Made by a program: the position numbers and the translations under genes
The notes under the pieces: model-generated
Databases searched by the model: none
Told to the model about the DNA's origin: nothing
The model's input: the letters and a program-made list of their open reading frames with translations, nothing else
Shown here: positions 16,623 through 24,721 of the stretch, piece after piece
Numbering within the stretch: the first letter of the stretch is position 1
Layout of the letters: every line of letters begins with the position of its first letter
Source of the DNA: Xenococcus sp. PCC 7305
GTDB taxonomy: Bacteria; Cyanobacteriota; Cyanobacteriia; Cyanobacteriales; Xenococcaceae
Direction of reading: 5' to 3'
Assembly: GCF_000332055.1 (NCBI RefSeq)
Contig: NZ_ALVZ01000162.1
Coordinates: 1-34,004 of the forward strand
Length of the DNA stretch: 34,004 nucleotides

Positions 16623-17072
16623 ATGAGCCAAACTTTATTTAGAACGCTGTTTGATAAAGATAGAAAACCCAACTATACAATGGTTGTAGATCTATGGATT
16701 TATGCGGATGGGACAATAGGTTTTAATAGAAGCCTTCCTAGAGAAAAAAGACGAACTCCATGCGATTGCACTTATTCATGTTTTCATGGATGGAAAAGCA
16801 TAGGAGCATGTGGAAAAGCTAACCCTTTAAGACTTGCTAATGTTGAGGAATATTTAGAAGCAAGACAAAAAACCTTAGAAACTAATATCATTCAACCTTT
16901 GCCTAATAGATGGTTGCCAGCTTTAAATCCAGGAGAAACCATTTTGCTTGAAGAAGATCTTTTTTGGCTAGGACAGGATATTGAACTGATTCCTTTAACT
17001 ACTGAACAAAAGGAAATACTCGTTAAAACACATCCTGGTGATAATGATAAGTTTATAAAGTATTGCGAGTAA
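16623..17072 (+). CDS. Hypothetical cysteine-rich protein
   Basis: 149 residues from ATG 16623; a longer frame from 16536 would overlap the nuclease gene and its extra N-terminus is not protein-like. A CxCx4-type cluster (CDCTYSCFHGWKSIGACG, about residues 48-65) could bind a metal ion or form disulfides. The rest is a mixture of aromatic and proline residues with no membrane segment. The gene follows the nuclease by 43 bp and could be its partner. No family was recognised. Confidence 0.5.
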   Translation: MSQTLFRTLFDKDRKPNYTMVVDLWIYADGTIGFNRSLPREKRRTPCDCTYSCFHGWKSIGACGKANPLRLANVEEYLEARQKTLETNIIQPLPNRWLPALNPGETILLEEDLFWLGQDIELIPLTTEQKEILVKTHPGDNDKFIKYCE

Positions 17073-17403
17073 AGAATAGCGATCTCACTACTAAATAATC
17101 GTCGCTTCGCGGTTTTATTATCCCCCCAGCCCCAAAGGGGAGCTTCCCCCCATTTCCCCCTCAGGGGGCAAGTCGCTTTGCTTCCTCAGAACTCGCGAAG
17201 TCCCTGTTATCACACATGTTTTTCTAGTATACGGCGGTTAAATAATAAGGTCGCTTCGCGTAGTAATTTTGACTAGGCAAGGGTCTAGTCATGCTGCGTT
17301 GGGGCTGATTTCTGGTGTCGCTACGCGGTTTGTTTTATTGCCCCACTTGCCCTGTGCCTTCGCCTAGAACCGCCGTGATTAAACACTGTTGTGTTTCTTT
17401 TCA
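17073..17403. other. Repeat-rich spacer left of the adenine-free tract
   Basis: About 330 bp without a supported gene. It has several short C- or G-rich hairpins (for example CCCCAAAGGGG near 17132 and CCCCCTCAGGGGG near 17156), several CGCTTCGCG-type words found in cyanobacterial dispersed repeats, a 9-bp inverted pair ACGGCGGTT (17231-17239) and AACCGCCGT (17368-17376), and a dyad GACTAG/CTAGTC at 17271-17290. Confidence 0.6.
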
Positions 17404-18021
17404 GGGGTTTTTGCTCGTGCTTGCTTTCGTTCTCTTCGTTCTCTGCTTTTCTTTCTTGTCTTGTCTGTTTTCTTCTCGCGTTCCCGCTCCTGTGCCTCCT
17501 GCTCCTTGGTGGGTTGGGGCTTCCTGTTCTTTGGCGGTGCGTTCTGCTGTTGTGCCTTCTTCCTGTTGTCTGCTGCGTTCTCGTTCTGGTCGTCCCTTGT
17601 CTGGCGCTGCTCGTTCGTCTCGTGTGGGTCGTCTGCGTCGTTCTGGCGTTTGGTTCTAGTTGTTTTCTTGCTCTGTTTTGTCGTTTCTTTTCGGGGGTTT
17701 TCTCGTGTCTCGTTCTTCTTTTTTCGTTGGTTCTGGTTCTGCTCGCGTTCCCATTCCGTTCCGTCGCGTTGTCGGTTTTGCCTTGTCTGGCGGTTGTTGC
17801 TCTTGGCTTGTTCGTTCCTCCTCGCGTTCTTTTTCTGGCTCGGTTGTCTGGTCGTTCTTTGTCTCGCGTTCTGCTGCTGCTGCTTTTGGTTTGCGGTGCT
17901 CTCGTTTGGTTGGTTTTGCGGTGTGCGTGCGTCCTGCCCACGTGTCTGGCGTTGGTCTTTGTTGGCTTGTGTCGGTGCCTTGTGTTCGCTAGTTTCTGTG
18001 GCGGTTCGTCCGCCTTTTTTT
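17404..18021 (+). ncRNA. Adenine-depleted tract, candidate A-poor transcript
   Basis: Of 618 nt on this strand only four are A (17658, 17753, 17940, 17991); runs of 254 nt (17404-17657) and 186 nt (17754-17939) have none, while flanking sequence is AT-rich. Since every stop codon contains both A and T, all six frames are open here by composition alone, so the overlapping ORFs of over 100 codons are not evidence for proteins. The word CTCGCGTTC occurs four times (17475, 17742, 17821, 17863). A perfect intrinsic terminator ends the tract (18000-18021), which suggests transcription of this strand. No promoter was fixed. Call as RNA is inference. Confidence 0.35.
18000..18021 (+). terminator. Intrinsic terminator at the end of the adenine-free tract
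   Basis: GGCGG (18000-18004), loop TTCGT, CCGCC (18010-18014), then seven T. There is no other credible gene upstream on this strand until 17072, so it most simply ends a transcript of the tract or a long read-through from 16623. Confidence 0.8.
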
Positions 18022-18334
18022 ATGGCGATCGCACTTTTCAGAAATTATAGTGATCCCTATTGAATTTAGTAAACCAATGGTTGAAATATTATCAATAAAA
18101 TACCCAGTCATATAAATTATGACTAGGCAATTTCTATTTATTTATTTCTGCTAATAGTAGAGTTTTAGTTGGTTGAATTGTTGCGATAAATCACCAGTTA
18201 TGATTATGAATATGCTTACTTTTGTTGGCAATAAAAATTTCTTCAACTTGAAATATATATTTTAAAGTAAGACAAAAAATAAACATAAAGAAACTGATTT
18301 ATGAAGTAATTTTTTGATTGAATTCTGTCAGTTT

Positions 18335-18595
18335 TTATTGCTGATTATCAGTATCAGGTTTCCCATCTCCGTCACAATCATCAGCTACGCCGTCTCCATC
18401 TGTATCGACACATTCATCTGTTTGAAATAACTTAGGAGCTATTTCTTCTGCTTTTTCAGTGAATTCAATAATTATATCATCAGATGATGGTTGAACAGAA
18501 GCATCAGTAATATCATTACTTAATTGTGCTTTTACTATGGTTGCGGCACCAAAAGTGAAAAGACCTAGAGCTACGAATAAAGATAATTTTTTCAT
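18335..18595 (-). CDS. Small secreted protein with calcium-binding-type DxDGDG motifs
   Basis: 86 residues from ATG 18595; an in-frame TTG at 18616 is less likely. Residues 1-23 are a signal peptide (KKLSLFVALGLFTFGAATIV then KAQ). The C-terminus holds TDECVDTDGDGVADDCDGDG and KPDTDN, thrombospondin type 3-like calcium-binding loops with two cysteines. Such repeats bind calcium on cell surfaces. Its 5' side faces the adenine-poor tract across 284 bp of AT-rich DNA with nothing recognisable. Acidic throughout. Confidence 0.65.
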   Translation of the reverse strand: MKKLSLFVALGLFTFGAATIVKAQLSNDITDASVQPSSDDIIIEFTEKAEEIAPKLFQTDECVDTDGDGVADDCDGDGKPDTDNQQ

Positions 18596-18863
18596 TGCTG
18601 TTATGATTTTATTCAACTTTTACTATTATCAATATATAAGTCAAAAGTAAAAAATATGATAGTCTTGATTTCTTTTCTGGAACGTAATTGTAATTAATGG
18701 AAATTGACTTAATTCAACAATATAAGTTAGCCTTTTAAAGATATTTGTCTATCAAAATATTTACGGTGAATAACCTAAATTACTTATGAATATGAATTTA
18801 TAAATATGACAAATAGCGATCGCATTCTCCGCTAAAATAAAATGAGAGCTAGCGATCGCCCTC

Positions 18864-19049
18864 ATGAAAATTATCAAAATTCTCAGTATCAGAAAGTTTA
18901 CTCTAGCTATCTTCTACACCAAGTCAAATTGCTACCAATACTCGGTTATTGATGATTATGGGACAGTATTAGAACACGATTCTATCTGCTATACGAGTGA
19001 AGCAGCAGAACGAGAAGGAAGAGAGGCAATTAATATAGTTTTTAATTAG
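18864..19049 (+). CDS. Small hypothetical protein
   Basis: 61 residues, with a central YQYSVIDDYGTVLEHD and a C-terminal helix SEAAEREGREAINIVF. The pattern (beta hairpin then amphipathic helix) is like small cyanobacterial or phage proteins of unknown role. A HIP1 octamer lies directly before the ATG and no clear ribosome site is seen. Coding is supported by sensible amino-acid usage only. Confidence 0.45.
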   Translation: MKIIKILSIRKFTLAIFYTKSNCYQYSVIDDYGTVLEHDSICYTSEAAEREGREAINIVFN

Positions 19050-19368
19050 TTTTTGAGTAATATTAGATGATTTTTTACTGCATGCTATGTGAAGTATATA
19101 TTTTTAAGATCATACTATAAATATTCTCAAATGTAGGCAATAAGGATTTACTAATTGAGATTAAATTATATAGCACTACGTAATCTGGTTAGGACATTGG
19201 AAAACCCTCAATCCTATGATTAGTAAACTTTTGACTTTTGACTTGCGCGTAGCGCTATACGTAAAAACTGTAAATAATTATCTTATTTTAATAATTTAAC
19301 TATGTTTTTTTTTAGAATATAAGTGGGAATAACCTCATGGAAATTATCGAATTTTAGGAGGTGTCCAA
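19050..19368. other. AT-rich spacer before the propeller protein gene
   Basis: 319 bp; no gene seen. One short dispersed-repeat-like word GCGCGTAGCGCTATACG lies near 19245. The end carries a perfect Shine-Dalgarno AGGAGGTG at 19356-19363, five bases before the next ATG. Confidence 0.5.
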
Positions 19369-21363
19369 ATGAACAATGAGAATGATGATTTACTTTCTAA
19401 AAGTTTAGACCTAGTAACAGTTCCATTTGATTTACGAAATATTGAAATTGAACTAGGAAACAAAGGGTTTATTAATATTGTTCAATTAACTAATAATAAC
19501 TATGATGATTATTTCGACGATTTACAAATATCAGGTAATAATGTAGTTTGGTCTGCATTTGATGGCAATGATCGGGAAATATTTCTCTATGATGGCAACA
19601 ATACTCTTCAGTTGACCAATAACTATACCGACGACTATGGCCCTCAAATCTCAGGGAATAAAGTGGTTTGGTATGGTTATGATGCTACAGACTATGATGT
19701 ATATCTTTACGATGATAATAGTATCATTCAGTTAACTAATAACTATCCTAGTTCTTATTATCATAAAGCCGGTTGGATACCCCAAATATCAGGGAACAAT
19801 GTTACTTGGTTAAGAACCTTTAGTAGTAGTTTTCCGTATAATGTTAATCCAGCAATATTTCTCTATGACGGCAATAATACTATCCAATTAGTAAATAATG
19901 ATAGAAGCGATATTTCTTCTCTGAAAATCTCAGGCAATACTGTAGCTTGGATAGAAGAGGCCAATGGGATATTTCTTTATGAAGATAACAATATCATCCA
20001 ATTGAGTGATAACCCACCAGAAGATCATGAGATTCAAATTTCTGGAGACAATGTAGTTTGGATGGATAAGTATAACCGTGATATTTCTGAGAATGGAATA
20101 TTCCTCTATGATGGCAATAATACTATTCAATTATCCAATCAAGGCTTTAGACCTCAGATTTCAGGAAATAATGTTGTTTGGGAAGAACATGACGAAATAT
20201 TTTTGTACGATGGGAATAATATTGTCGAATTGAGTGCTGATGGTGATTACCCACAAATATCAGGAAATAATGTTGTTTGGGAAGAATTCAACGAAATATT
20301 TTTATACAATGGCAACAAAAAAATCCAGTTGACCAATAACGATGAAGCAGATGTAAAGCCTAAAATCTCAGGGGATAAAATTGTTTGGGTATCTCACAAC
20401 AATTATGAAACATATAACATATTTCTTGCAGATTTACCTTTAGAATTGTCACAAGGTGAAACAATACCAGTAAAATTATCTTCCAGTATTTTTATTAATA
20501 ACTTAACAGTATTAGAAGGTAATGAAAATCAAACAAATGTTACTTTTACTGTTTCTCTTGCAGAAGCTAGCAATAAGACGATTACTGTAGATTATTCTAC
20601 ATTTGATGGAACTGCAGATTCAGGGAAAGACTATATTGCTACTCATGGTACTTTAGAATTTGTCCCAGGAGAAACAGAAAAAGAAATTACTGTAGAAATT
20701 ATTGGTGATCTTAAAGTGGAAGAAACTGAAATTTTTACAGTCGATTTAAGTAATGCGACTAATGCATTACTTATAGATGGTCAGGGTAGTGGTGTTATAG
20801 AAAATGATGATATCCCAGAGAAAGGTATAATTAATATTTATGGTTTAAATCACCGATATGATGGTTATTTTACTGGTGATATCCCACCATATATTTACGT
20901 TGCTGCAACGGAGAAAAATGATATTCTAGCTAATCATAATTTTAGCCAAACTTTTGAAATAGAAAGAAATGGCAATTATGCTTTTAAAGCAAATTTAGAA
21001 CCTCAGGATGATTTGTTACCTTTTTTTCGCCTGAAAAATATTGATGTTTATCGTGGATTTAGATCTTACGGTGGTACCTATTTATATGTTAGTACGGAAG
21101 AATATGATAGTATTTTTGCTGAAGATTCAGATCAAAAAGATAGGTGGATAAAAGAAGGTTTAGATGCAGAAGGAATAGATATTCCTGAGTTTTATCTTTA
21201 TGGTGTTGGAGCTAATCAAGGAATAGAATTTCATCGTTTTCAACATATCAGTAATCATACTTTTTTCTTCGCCAGCCCAGAAGAAACAGAAGCTATTTAT
21301 CGTGATCCTTTGTTATCAGAAAGTTATATCGATCAAGGAATTGCTTTTGAATCATTTATTTAA
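19369..21363 (+). CDS. Large beta-propeller/Calx-beta surface protein
   Basis: 664 residues. Eight copies of a repeat with core PQISGNNVVW followed by IFLYDGNN and IQLTNN (about residues 25-365) form a TolB-like or DUF5050-like beta propeller. A Calx-beta domain follows (about 375-480; TVLEGNENQTNVTFTVSL, then FVPGETEKEITVEI and a final ENDD). The last 170 residues resemble a DUF5648-type domain (GTYLYVSTEEYDSIF, then a GIAFE end). No N-terminal signal peptide; such Calx-beta proteins are often exported by type I systems, consistent with the HlyD/TolC-like genes here, though that link is speculation. Very strong ribosome site AGGAGGTG. Confidence 0.75.
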   Translation: MNNENDDLLSKSLDLVTVPFDLRNIEIELGNKGFINIVQLTNNNYDDYFDDLQISGNNVVWSAFDGNDREIFLYDGNNTLQLTNNYTDDYGPQISGNKVVWYGYDATDYDVYLYDDNSIIQLTNNYPSSYYHKAGWIPQISGNNVTWLRTFSSSFPYNVNPAIFLYDGNNTIQLVNNDRSDISSLKISGNTVAWIEEANGIFLYEDNNIIQLSDNPPEDHEIQISGDNVVWMDKYNRDISENGIFLYDGNNTIQLSNQGFRPQISGNNVVWEEHDEIFLYDGNNIVELSADGDYPQISGNNVVWEEFNEIFLYNGNKKIQLTNNDEADVKPKISGDKIVWVSHNNYETYNIFLADLPLELSQGETIPVKLSSSIFINNLTVLEGNENQTNVTFTVSLAEASNKTITVDYSTFDGTADSGKDYIATHGTLEFVPGETEKEITVEIIGDLKVEETEIFTVDLSNATNALLIDGQGSGVIENDDIPEKGIINIYGLNHRYDGYFTGDIPPYIYVAATEKNDILANHNFSQTFEIERNGNYAFKANLEPQDDLLPFFRLKNIDVYRGFRSYGGTYLYVSTEEYDSIFAEDSDQKDRWIKEGLDAEGIDIPEFYLYGVGANQGIEFHRFQHISNHTFFFASPEETEAIYRDPLLSESYIDQGIAFESFI

Positions 21364-21802
21364 CGTTATTCATTATCGCTACGTTGTCTATTTTTGCGAT
21401 CGCAGTTTCTAAATTACTCATTCCTCGGCGAGCATATTTCAAACTCGTTCCTCTTGCCAAGAAACACGCTCACCTCGTCACTCGTGGCTCCGCGATAACT
21501 TGACATTAACTAGTAAAGGCATCTCAGACAAAATTTATTAGAGACGTGTTGAACATTGCTCAAGACGTAAGGATTCGCTAACGCTCAGTTTATTTCGTTT
21601 TTTCGCACAACGAGGCATTATGGCACAGTCAGTCTCTCGCCGTGAGGTTAGACTTTTGCTTATTGGTTCTGCCATCCGCTACGCTCCGTCAGAACGTCTT
21701 TGTCGCTGTCTTTTTACTTATTTGGTCGCTTGCAAAGCTGCGCTCCTCTGCTCGCTTTGTGCCGGTGCTTTTTTTCTGTTATGGGTGCGAAAAAACTTAG
21801 TC

Positions 21803-21841
21803 GGGGAGAAAGAGAAGAGAGAGAGGAGAGGAGAGAAAGGG
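21803..21841 (+). repeat. 39-nt uninterrupted purine tract
   Basis: All bases from 21803 to 21841 are A or G, in an irregular GA repeat (for example GAGAGAGAGGAGAGGAGAG). Such tracts can adopt triplex DNA; no gene is involved. Confidence 0.8.
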
Positions 21842-22116
21842 TATCTTATCTGAGCGGTCGTTTATTGTCTAGTTGTCATTGATAGTTTTAGTTGGTCGCT
21901 TCGTTTCTGGTTGACTTGCGTTCTGTCGCCCCGCCGCTCCGCGCTCCCGTCTAGGCGTGGGGTTCGCCCCTCTCGGTAGCTTGCCCCTGCTGTTGTTCCT
22001 AGTGGTACTTCCTGGTAGTACCCAGAGTTATTGTTTCCGTACTTGCTTGGCTGCATCTGCCAGGTCAGATCTCACCTTTCCTCGTACTTTGTTTCCTTCC
22101 CTGTTGTTATCATTAT

Positions 22117-22137
22117 AGCATGGGTACATATTAAAAT
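22117..22137 (+). promoter_or_regulatory. Operator-like repeat, copy 1
   Basis: First of three 21-bp near-identical sequences sharing the core GTACATATTA with a purine-rich ATG/GTG-like left part. This copy lies beyond the stop of the regulator gene at 22156. Confidence 0.55.
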
Positions 22138-22155
22138 CAAGTATTTTTTATCATT

Positions 22156-22356
22156 TTAGTTGCTATTTTCTTCAACTATTTCCGCGATCGCATGGCGTAC
22201 TTTTTCGTGCCAATCAGGTATTTTTTTTAATTCTTCGTAAAGTGATGGTGGTAATCTAAGCCCCATCTTGGCGCTGCATGGCTCGTCCCATTCATATTTC
22301 TGTTTAAAACCATGTTCAGCAATATTAGGATTTCCGCCTGGTCTACCTTTAGGCAT
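22156..22356 (-). CDS. CopG/ribbon-helix-helix-like small regulator
   Basis: 66 residues from the ATG at 22356; a 79-residue frame from 22395 is less likely because its first part overlaps operator copy 2. It begins PKGRPGGNPNIAEHGF, a basic arm, then GLRLPPSLYEELKKI, the ribbon-helix-helix type strand and helix, and a second helix WHEKVRHAIAEIVEE. Such proteins act as dimeric repressors in plasmid copy control or antitoxin genes. Three operator-like repeats flank it, so it is likely to regulate itself and the operon at 22528. Confidence 0.6.
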   Translation of the reverse strand: MPKGRPGGNPNIAEHGFKQKYEWDEPCSAKMGLRLPPSLYEELKKIPDWHEKVRHAIAEIVEENSN

Positions 22357-22383
22357 ATTTACCTCATCATTTTTCTGATTATA

Positions 22384-22404
22384 ACATGTGTACATATTAT
22401 AAAT
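22384..22404 (+). promoter_or_regulatory. Operator-like repeat, copy 2
   Basis: Same 21-bp element (core GTGTACATATTATAAA), between the regulator start at 22356 and the divergent operon. Confidence 0.6.
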
Positions 22405-22426
22405 TTATGTTAAAGATCCTCTTTTT

Positions 22427-22447
22427 AGCGTGGGTACATATTATAAT
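22427..22447 (+). promoter_or_regulatory. Operator-like repeat, copy 3, with -10 box
   Basis: Third copy (core GGGTACATATTATAAT). Its end is a perfect TATAAT at 22442-22447, so this copy probably overlaps the promoter of the operon beginning at 22528. No -35 hexamer is evident. Confidence 0.6.
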
Positions 22448-22463
22448 TAAGTAGTAAATCAAA

Positions 22464-22500
22464 AGCCGAGGGCAACCCTGAGAAAGTTTATACCTCGGCT
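22464..22500 (+). promoter_or_regulatory. Leader hairpin before the annealing operon
   Basis: AGCCGAGG (22464-22471) pairs with CCTCGGCT (22493-22500) across a 21-base loop. No T run follows, so it is not a terminator; it would lie in the 5' leader about 15-20 bases after the -10 box. Confidence 0.55.
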
Positions 22501-22527
22501 CAACCCCTAAAGAAGAGGTAATTATTC

Positions 22528-22926
22528 ATGGTACAGCAAGCCTTGAAAAGTTCCCCAAACGGGAATTTCAAAATAACTCAACTATGCGAAAACCTTGCTA
22601 TTTGTGAGGCCAAAGTAGATCGTCACAATTGGGGCAATGCCACTGAAACAGAGCCAGCTTTCCTTATTTATCTGGGCTGTAAACGAAAAGAAGTAGCCGA
22701 AAAAATCAACTATATCAATAATGCTCTTGGTTGTTATTGGTGCGAAGTTCGTAAACCTAAATATCTCAAAGATTTCGAGGCGGAAATCAAAATCAGAGGA
22801 ATGCAAAGAGAATCTGATAATAACGCCTACGGATTGGATTATCTAATCTGGGTTGAGAATAATTATGAATATTTAGAAGACGAAGAAATCGAATATTACG
22901 CAACAGGATATATGCCTCGTTGGTAA
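22528..22926 (+). CDS. Hypothetical protein, first gene of the annealing operon
   Basis: 132 residues, mixed alpha/beta with many aromatic residues; no recognised motif. AGAGGTAATT upstream gives a reasonable ribosome site. The acidic C-terminus (YEYLEDEEIEYYATGY) is striking. It is followed 56 bp downstream by the Rad52-like gene, in the same orientation and probably the same transcript. Function unknown. Confidence 0.6.
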   Translation: MVQQALKSSPNGNFKITQLCENLAICEAKVDRHNWGNATETEPAFLIYLGCKRKEVAEKINYINNALGCYWCEVRKPKYLKDFEAEIKIRGMQRESDNNAYGLDYLIWVENNYEYLEDEEIEYYATGYMPRW

Positions 22927-22982
22927 ATAATTCTCCCCTCTACTTTTTGAGGGGAAAACTAGAAATAAAAAAGCCAAAAATT

Positions 22983-23438
22983 ATGATGTCAGCTACAGAG
23001 AAAACTTCGATTCCTCCTCCTTCATCTCCTGGCGAATGGTCATTATCTCAAATCCAAGAAGCCTTGAAGCGTCCCTTGCCAAATAGTTATTTGAAAAAAC
23101 TCAAAGACAAAGGTAATGCGCTCTATTTGCCTTGGTGGAAAGCGAACATTGTCCTTGATAAATATTGTCCTGGCTGGACTTGGGAAATTAGAGACACCAA
23201 ACTTAGTAGCGATCGCATTTTTATGATTGGTCGTTTAACTATTCCCACATCAGAAGGAAATGTTTATCGCGAAGCGACGGGAACCGAAGAACTCAAACGA
23301 GAAAAATTCAACCAAAAAACTCAAGAAATCGAGATGAAAGAACTTGCCTATGGTGACCCTTCATCAAATGCTGAGAGTATGGCATTTCGGCGTTGTGCGG
23401 CTCGCTTTGGCTTGGGTTTGTATCTCTACGAAAAGTAA
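22983..23438 (+). CDS. Rad52-like single-strand annealing protein
   Basis: 151 residues from ATGATG at 22983; a longer frame from 22920 starts inside the previous gene. The motif NALYLPWWKANIVLDKYCPG followed by WTWEI is the conserved N-terminal beta-beta region of Rad52/Sak-type annealing proteins, and GDPSSNAESMAFRRCAARFG with LGLYLYE is the family's signature C-terminal helix. Such proteins anneal single strands in phage-style recombination. The neighbouring Gp157 gene supports a phage origin. Shorter than eukaryotic Rad52 but near the length of phage Sak proteins. Confidence 0.7.
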   Translation: MMSATEKTSIPPPSSPGEWSLSQIQEALKRPLPNSYLKKLKDKGNALYLPWWKANIVLDKYCPGWTWEIRDTKLSSDRIFMIGRLTIPTSEGNVYREATGTEELKREKFNQKTQEIEMKELAYGDPSSNAESMAFRRCAARFGLGLYLYEK

Positions 23439-23459
23439 AACAATTAGCAAATTAAAACT

Positions 23460-23993
23460 ATGACAACTTCAACTAGACTTTGGGAATTATCCGACGATAT
23501 TCAAACATTAGAATCCGCGATCACATTAATCCAAGACAATCAAGATCTAAGCGATGAAGAACAAGAAATTCAACTCGAAGAGACTTTTAATCAATGGCTT
23601 GAAACTGGGGAATCTTTCAAAGAAAAGGCTGAAAAACTAGCGGGTTATATTCGCCATCAAGAAGCCTTGGCAGAAGCTCGTAAGAATGAAGCCAAAAGAA
23701 TTCAGACTTTAGCTAAACAGGCTGAAAATGGCGCGGCTAGATTAAGAAAATATCTTGTGGCTCAGATGGTTCGCTCTGATGTGAAGAAAATTGAAGGCGT
23801 GACAGTCAAAATCGGACTACGGAAAAAACAACCGTCGGTATTGATTAATGTCGAGCCTGAAAAATTACCCGCTGAATATGTAAAAGTGAGCTATAAACCA
23901 GATTTAACAGCAATCAAGAAGTTACTCAAATCTGAGGCTGTTGAATGGGCTTCACTATCTGATGGTCAGGAATATTCTGTAACCATTCGATAA
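23460..23993 (+). CDS. Siphovirus Gp157-family protein
   Basis: 177 residues. A long N-terminal helical region leads to KNEAKRIQTLAKQAENGAAR and LRKYLVAQM, then KKIEGVTVKIGLRKKQPSVL and KVSYKPDLTAIKKLLKSE, the recognised order of the Gp157 family found beside phage annealing and ssDNA-binding genes. Its precise role is unknown; it appears in recombination modules. It starts 21 bp after the Rad52-like gene, in the same operon, and is followed by a strong terminator. Confidence 0.75.
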   Translation: MTTSTRLWELSDDIQTLESAITLIQDNQDLSDEEQEIQLEETFNQWLETGESFKEKAEKLAGYIRHQEALAEARKNEAKRIQTLAKQAENGAARLRKYLVAQMVRSDVKKIEGVTVKIGLRKKQPSVLINVEPEKLPAEYVKVSYKPDLTAIKKLLKSEAVEWASLSDGQEYSVTIR

Positions 23994-24004
23994 CACATAC
24001 AATA

Positions 24005-24055
24005 AGAGAATCCCCAGCGACTACCAATCAAACGGGGATTCTCTAGATTTCTTTT
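24005..24055 (+). terminator. Rho-independent terminator after the Gp157 gene
   Basis: AGAGAATCCCC (24005-24015) pairs perfectly with GGGGATTCTCT (24034-24044), followed by a T-rich stretch to 24055. Confidence 0.85.
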
Positions 24056-24079
24056 ACAAACCTAATAGGAGTATAACGT

Positions 24080-24343
24080 ATGGCAATTCAAATAGAATCA
24101 GATCTCAAAGAACTTTTAGGACAAATAAATCAGAAGCTAGATAACTTAGACGACAAAGTTGATGATATCAACGGTAGATTAATTAAGGTTGAGACTAAAC
24201 TTGATAGTGCAGTAGATGATATCAAGGAACTCAAAGGCACACAAAAATCTCAAATTTGGGCACTAATTAGTATTCTTTTTGCTGCTGTTACTGGAATTTT
24301 AGTTGTTTTCGGTAGGTTTATAGTTTCAGGAAATGGGGTTTAA
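24080..24343 (+). CDS. Small coiled-coil membrane protein (XhlA/holin-accessory-like)
   Basis: 87 residues: a coiled-coil N-terminus with heptads (DLKELLGQINQKLDNLDDKV then DINGRLIKVETKLDSAVDDI) and one C-terminal membrane helix (LISILFAAVTGILVVFGRF). The order is like haemolysin XhlA-type phage proteins, which anchor a coiled coil in the membrane, but the family call is tentative. AGGAG just upstream is a good ribosome site. It converges on the HNH gene with a 16-bp gap. Confidence 0.6.
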   Translation: MAIQIESDLKELLGQINQKLDNLDDKVDDINGRLIKVETKLDSAVDDIKELKGTQKSQIWALISILFAAVTGILVVFGRFIVSGNGV

Positions 24344-24359
24344 ATCCCTCTGTTCTCGT

Positions 24360-24656
24360 TCAAAACAATGACAATTGCCCTGGACTAGCATTCCCATGCC
24401 CTCCGCGATGCATCGCTAGATGACAAGCAGGGCAGACGGCCAACAGATTTTCTAGTCGATTATCTTCGGGTTGATGGTTGCGATGATGAACCGCTAAAGT
24501 ATGCACTGTCCATTCAGAACGAGTTATTCCCTCTGGTCTGGAGCCTGGCCGATAACATTGTTTACCGCAGCACTGACATTGCCACGCCGCAGCTTCTTTC
24601 ACCTTCAATGCTAGGCTGTTCCAATTATCGGGATATCGTTTTGAATCTATAGGCAT
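24360..24656 (-). CDS. HNH endonuclease
   Basis: 98 residues. CQCCGKQC and CPACHLAMH provide zinc ligands (CxxC pairs) around the HNH core HTLAVHHRNHQPEDNRLENL. Such free-standing nucleases are common beside recombinases and phage genes. The start ATG is at 24656 and the gene lies downstream of, and in line with, the tyrosine recombinase gene across a 65-bp gap. HIP1-containing arms in that gap form a 9-bp inverted repeat. Confidence 0.8.
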   Translation of the reverse strand: MPIDSKRYPDNWNSLALKVKEAAAWQCQCCGKQCYRPGSRPEGITRSEWTVHTLAVHHRNHQPEDNRLENLLAVCPACHLAMHRGGHGNASPGQLSLF

Positions 24657-24721
24657 TTTTTGAATTTGGCGATCGCTGGGGTCATTTTACCAGACGAGCG
24701 ATCGCCTACTACCAAAATTAA

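Larger units (their letters stand above)
21364..22155. other. Low-complexity spacer with second adenine-poor stretch
   Basis: About 790 bp without a supported gene. The top strand is poor in A from about 21901 to 22000 (two or three A per 100), like the tract at 17404-18021, with GGTCGCTTCG words shared by both. Open frames at 21620-21853 and 21862-22056 follow composition and are not called. A purine tract at 21803-21841 and an operator-like repeat at 22117 are listed apart. Confidence 0.5.

Noticed and set aside
17404-18021. Adenine loss as a product of a diversity-generating retroelement
   Set aside because: Such elements mutate adenines, but no reverse transcriptase, template/variable repeat pair or target gene is present in the window.
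17315-18063. Overlapping ORFs of 110-224 codons on both strands
   Set aside because: They exist because the tract has almost no A on one strand and no T on the other, so no frame can contain a stop codon. The products are either all-hydrophobic or R/T/N/K-rich low-complexity strings.
21620-22056. ORFs of 60-77 codons in the low-complexity spacer
   Set aside because: No ribosome sites, biased composition, mutual overlap; no recognisable protein features.
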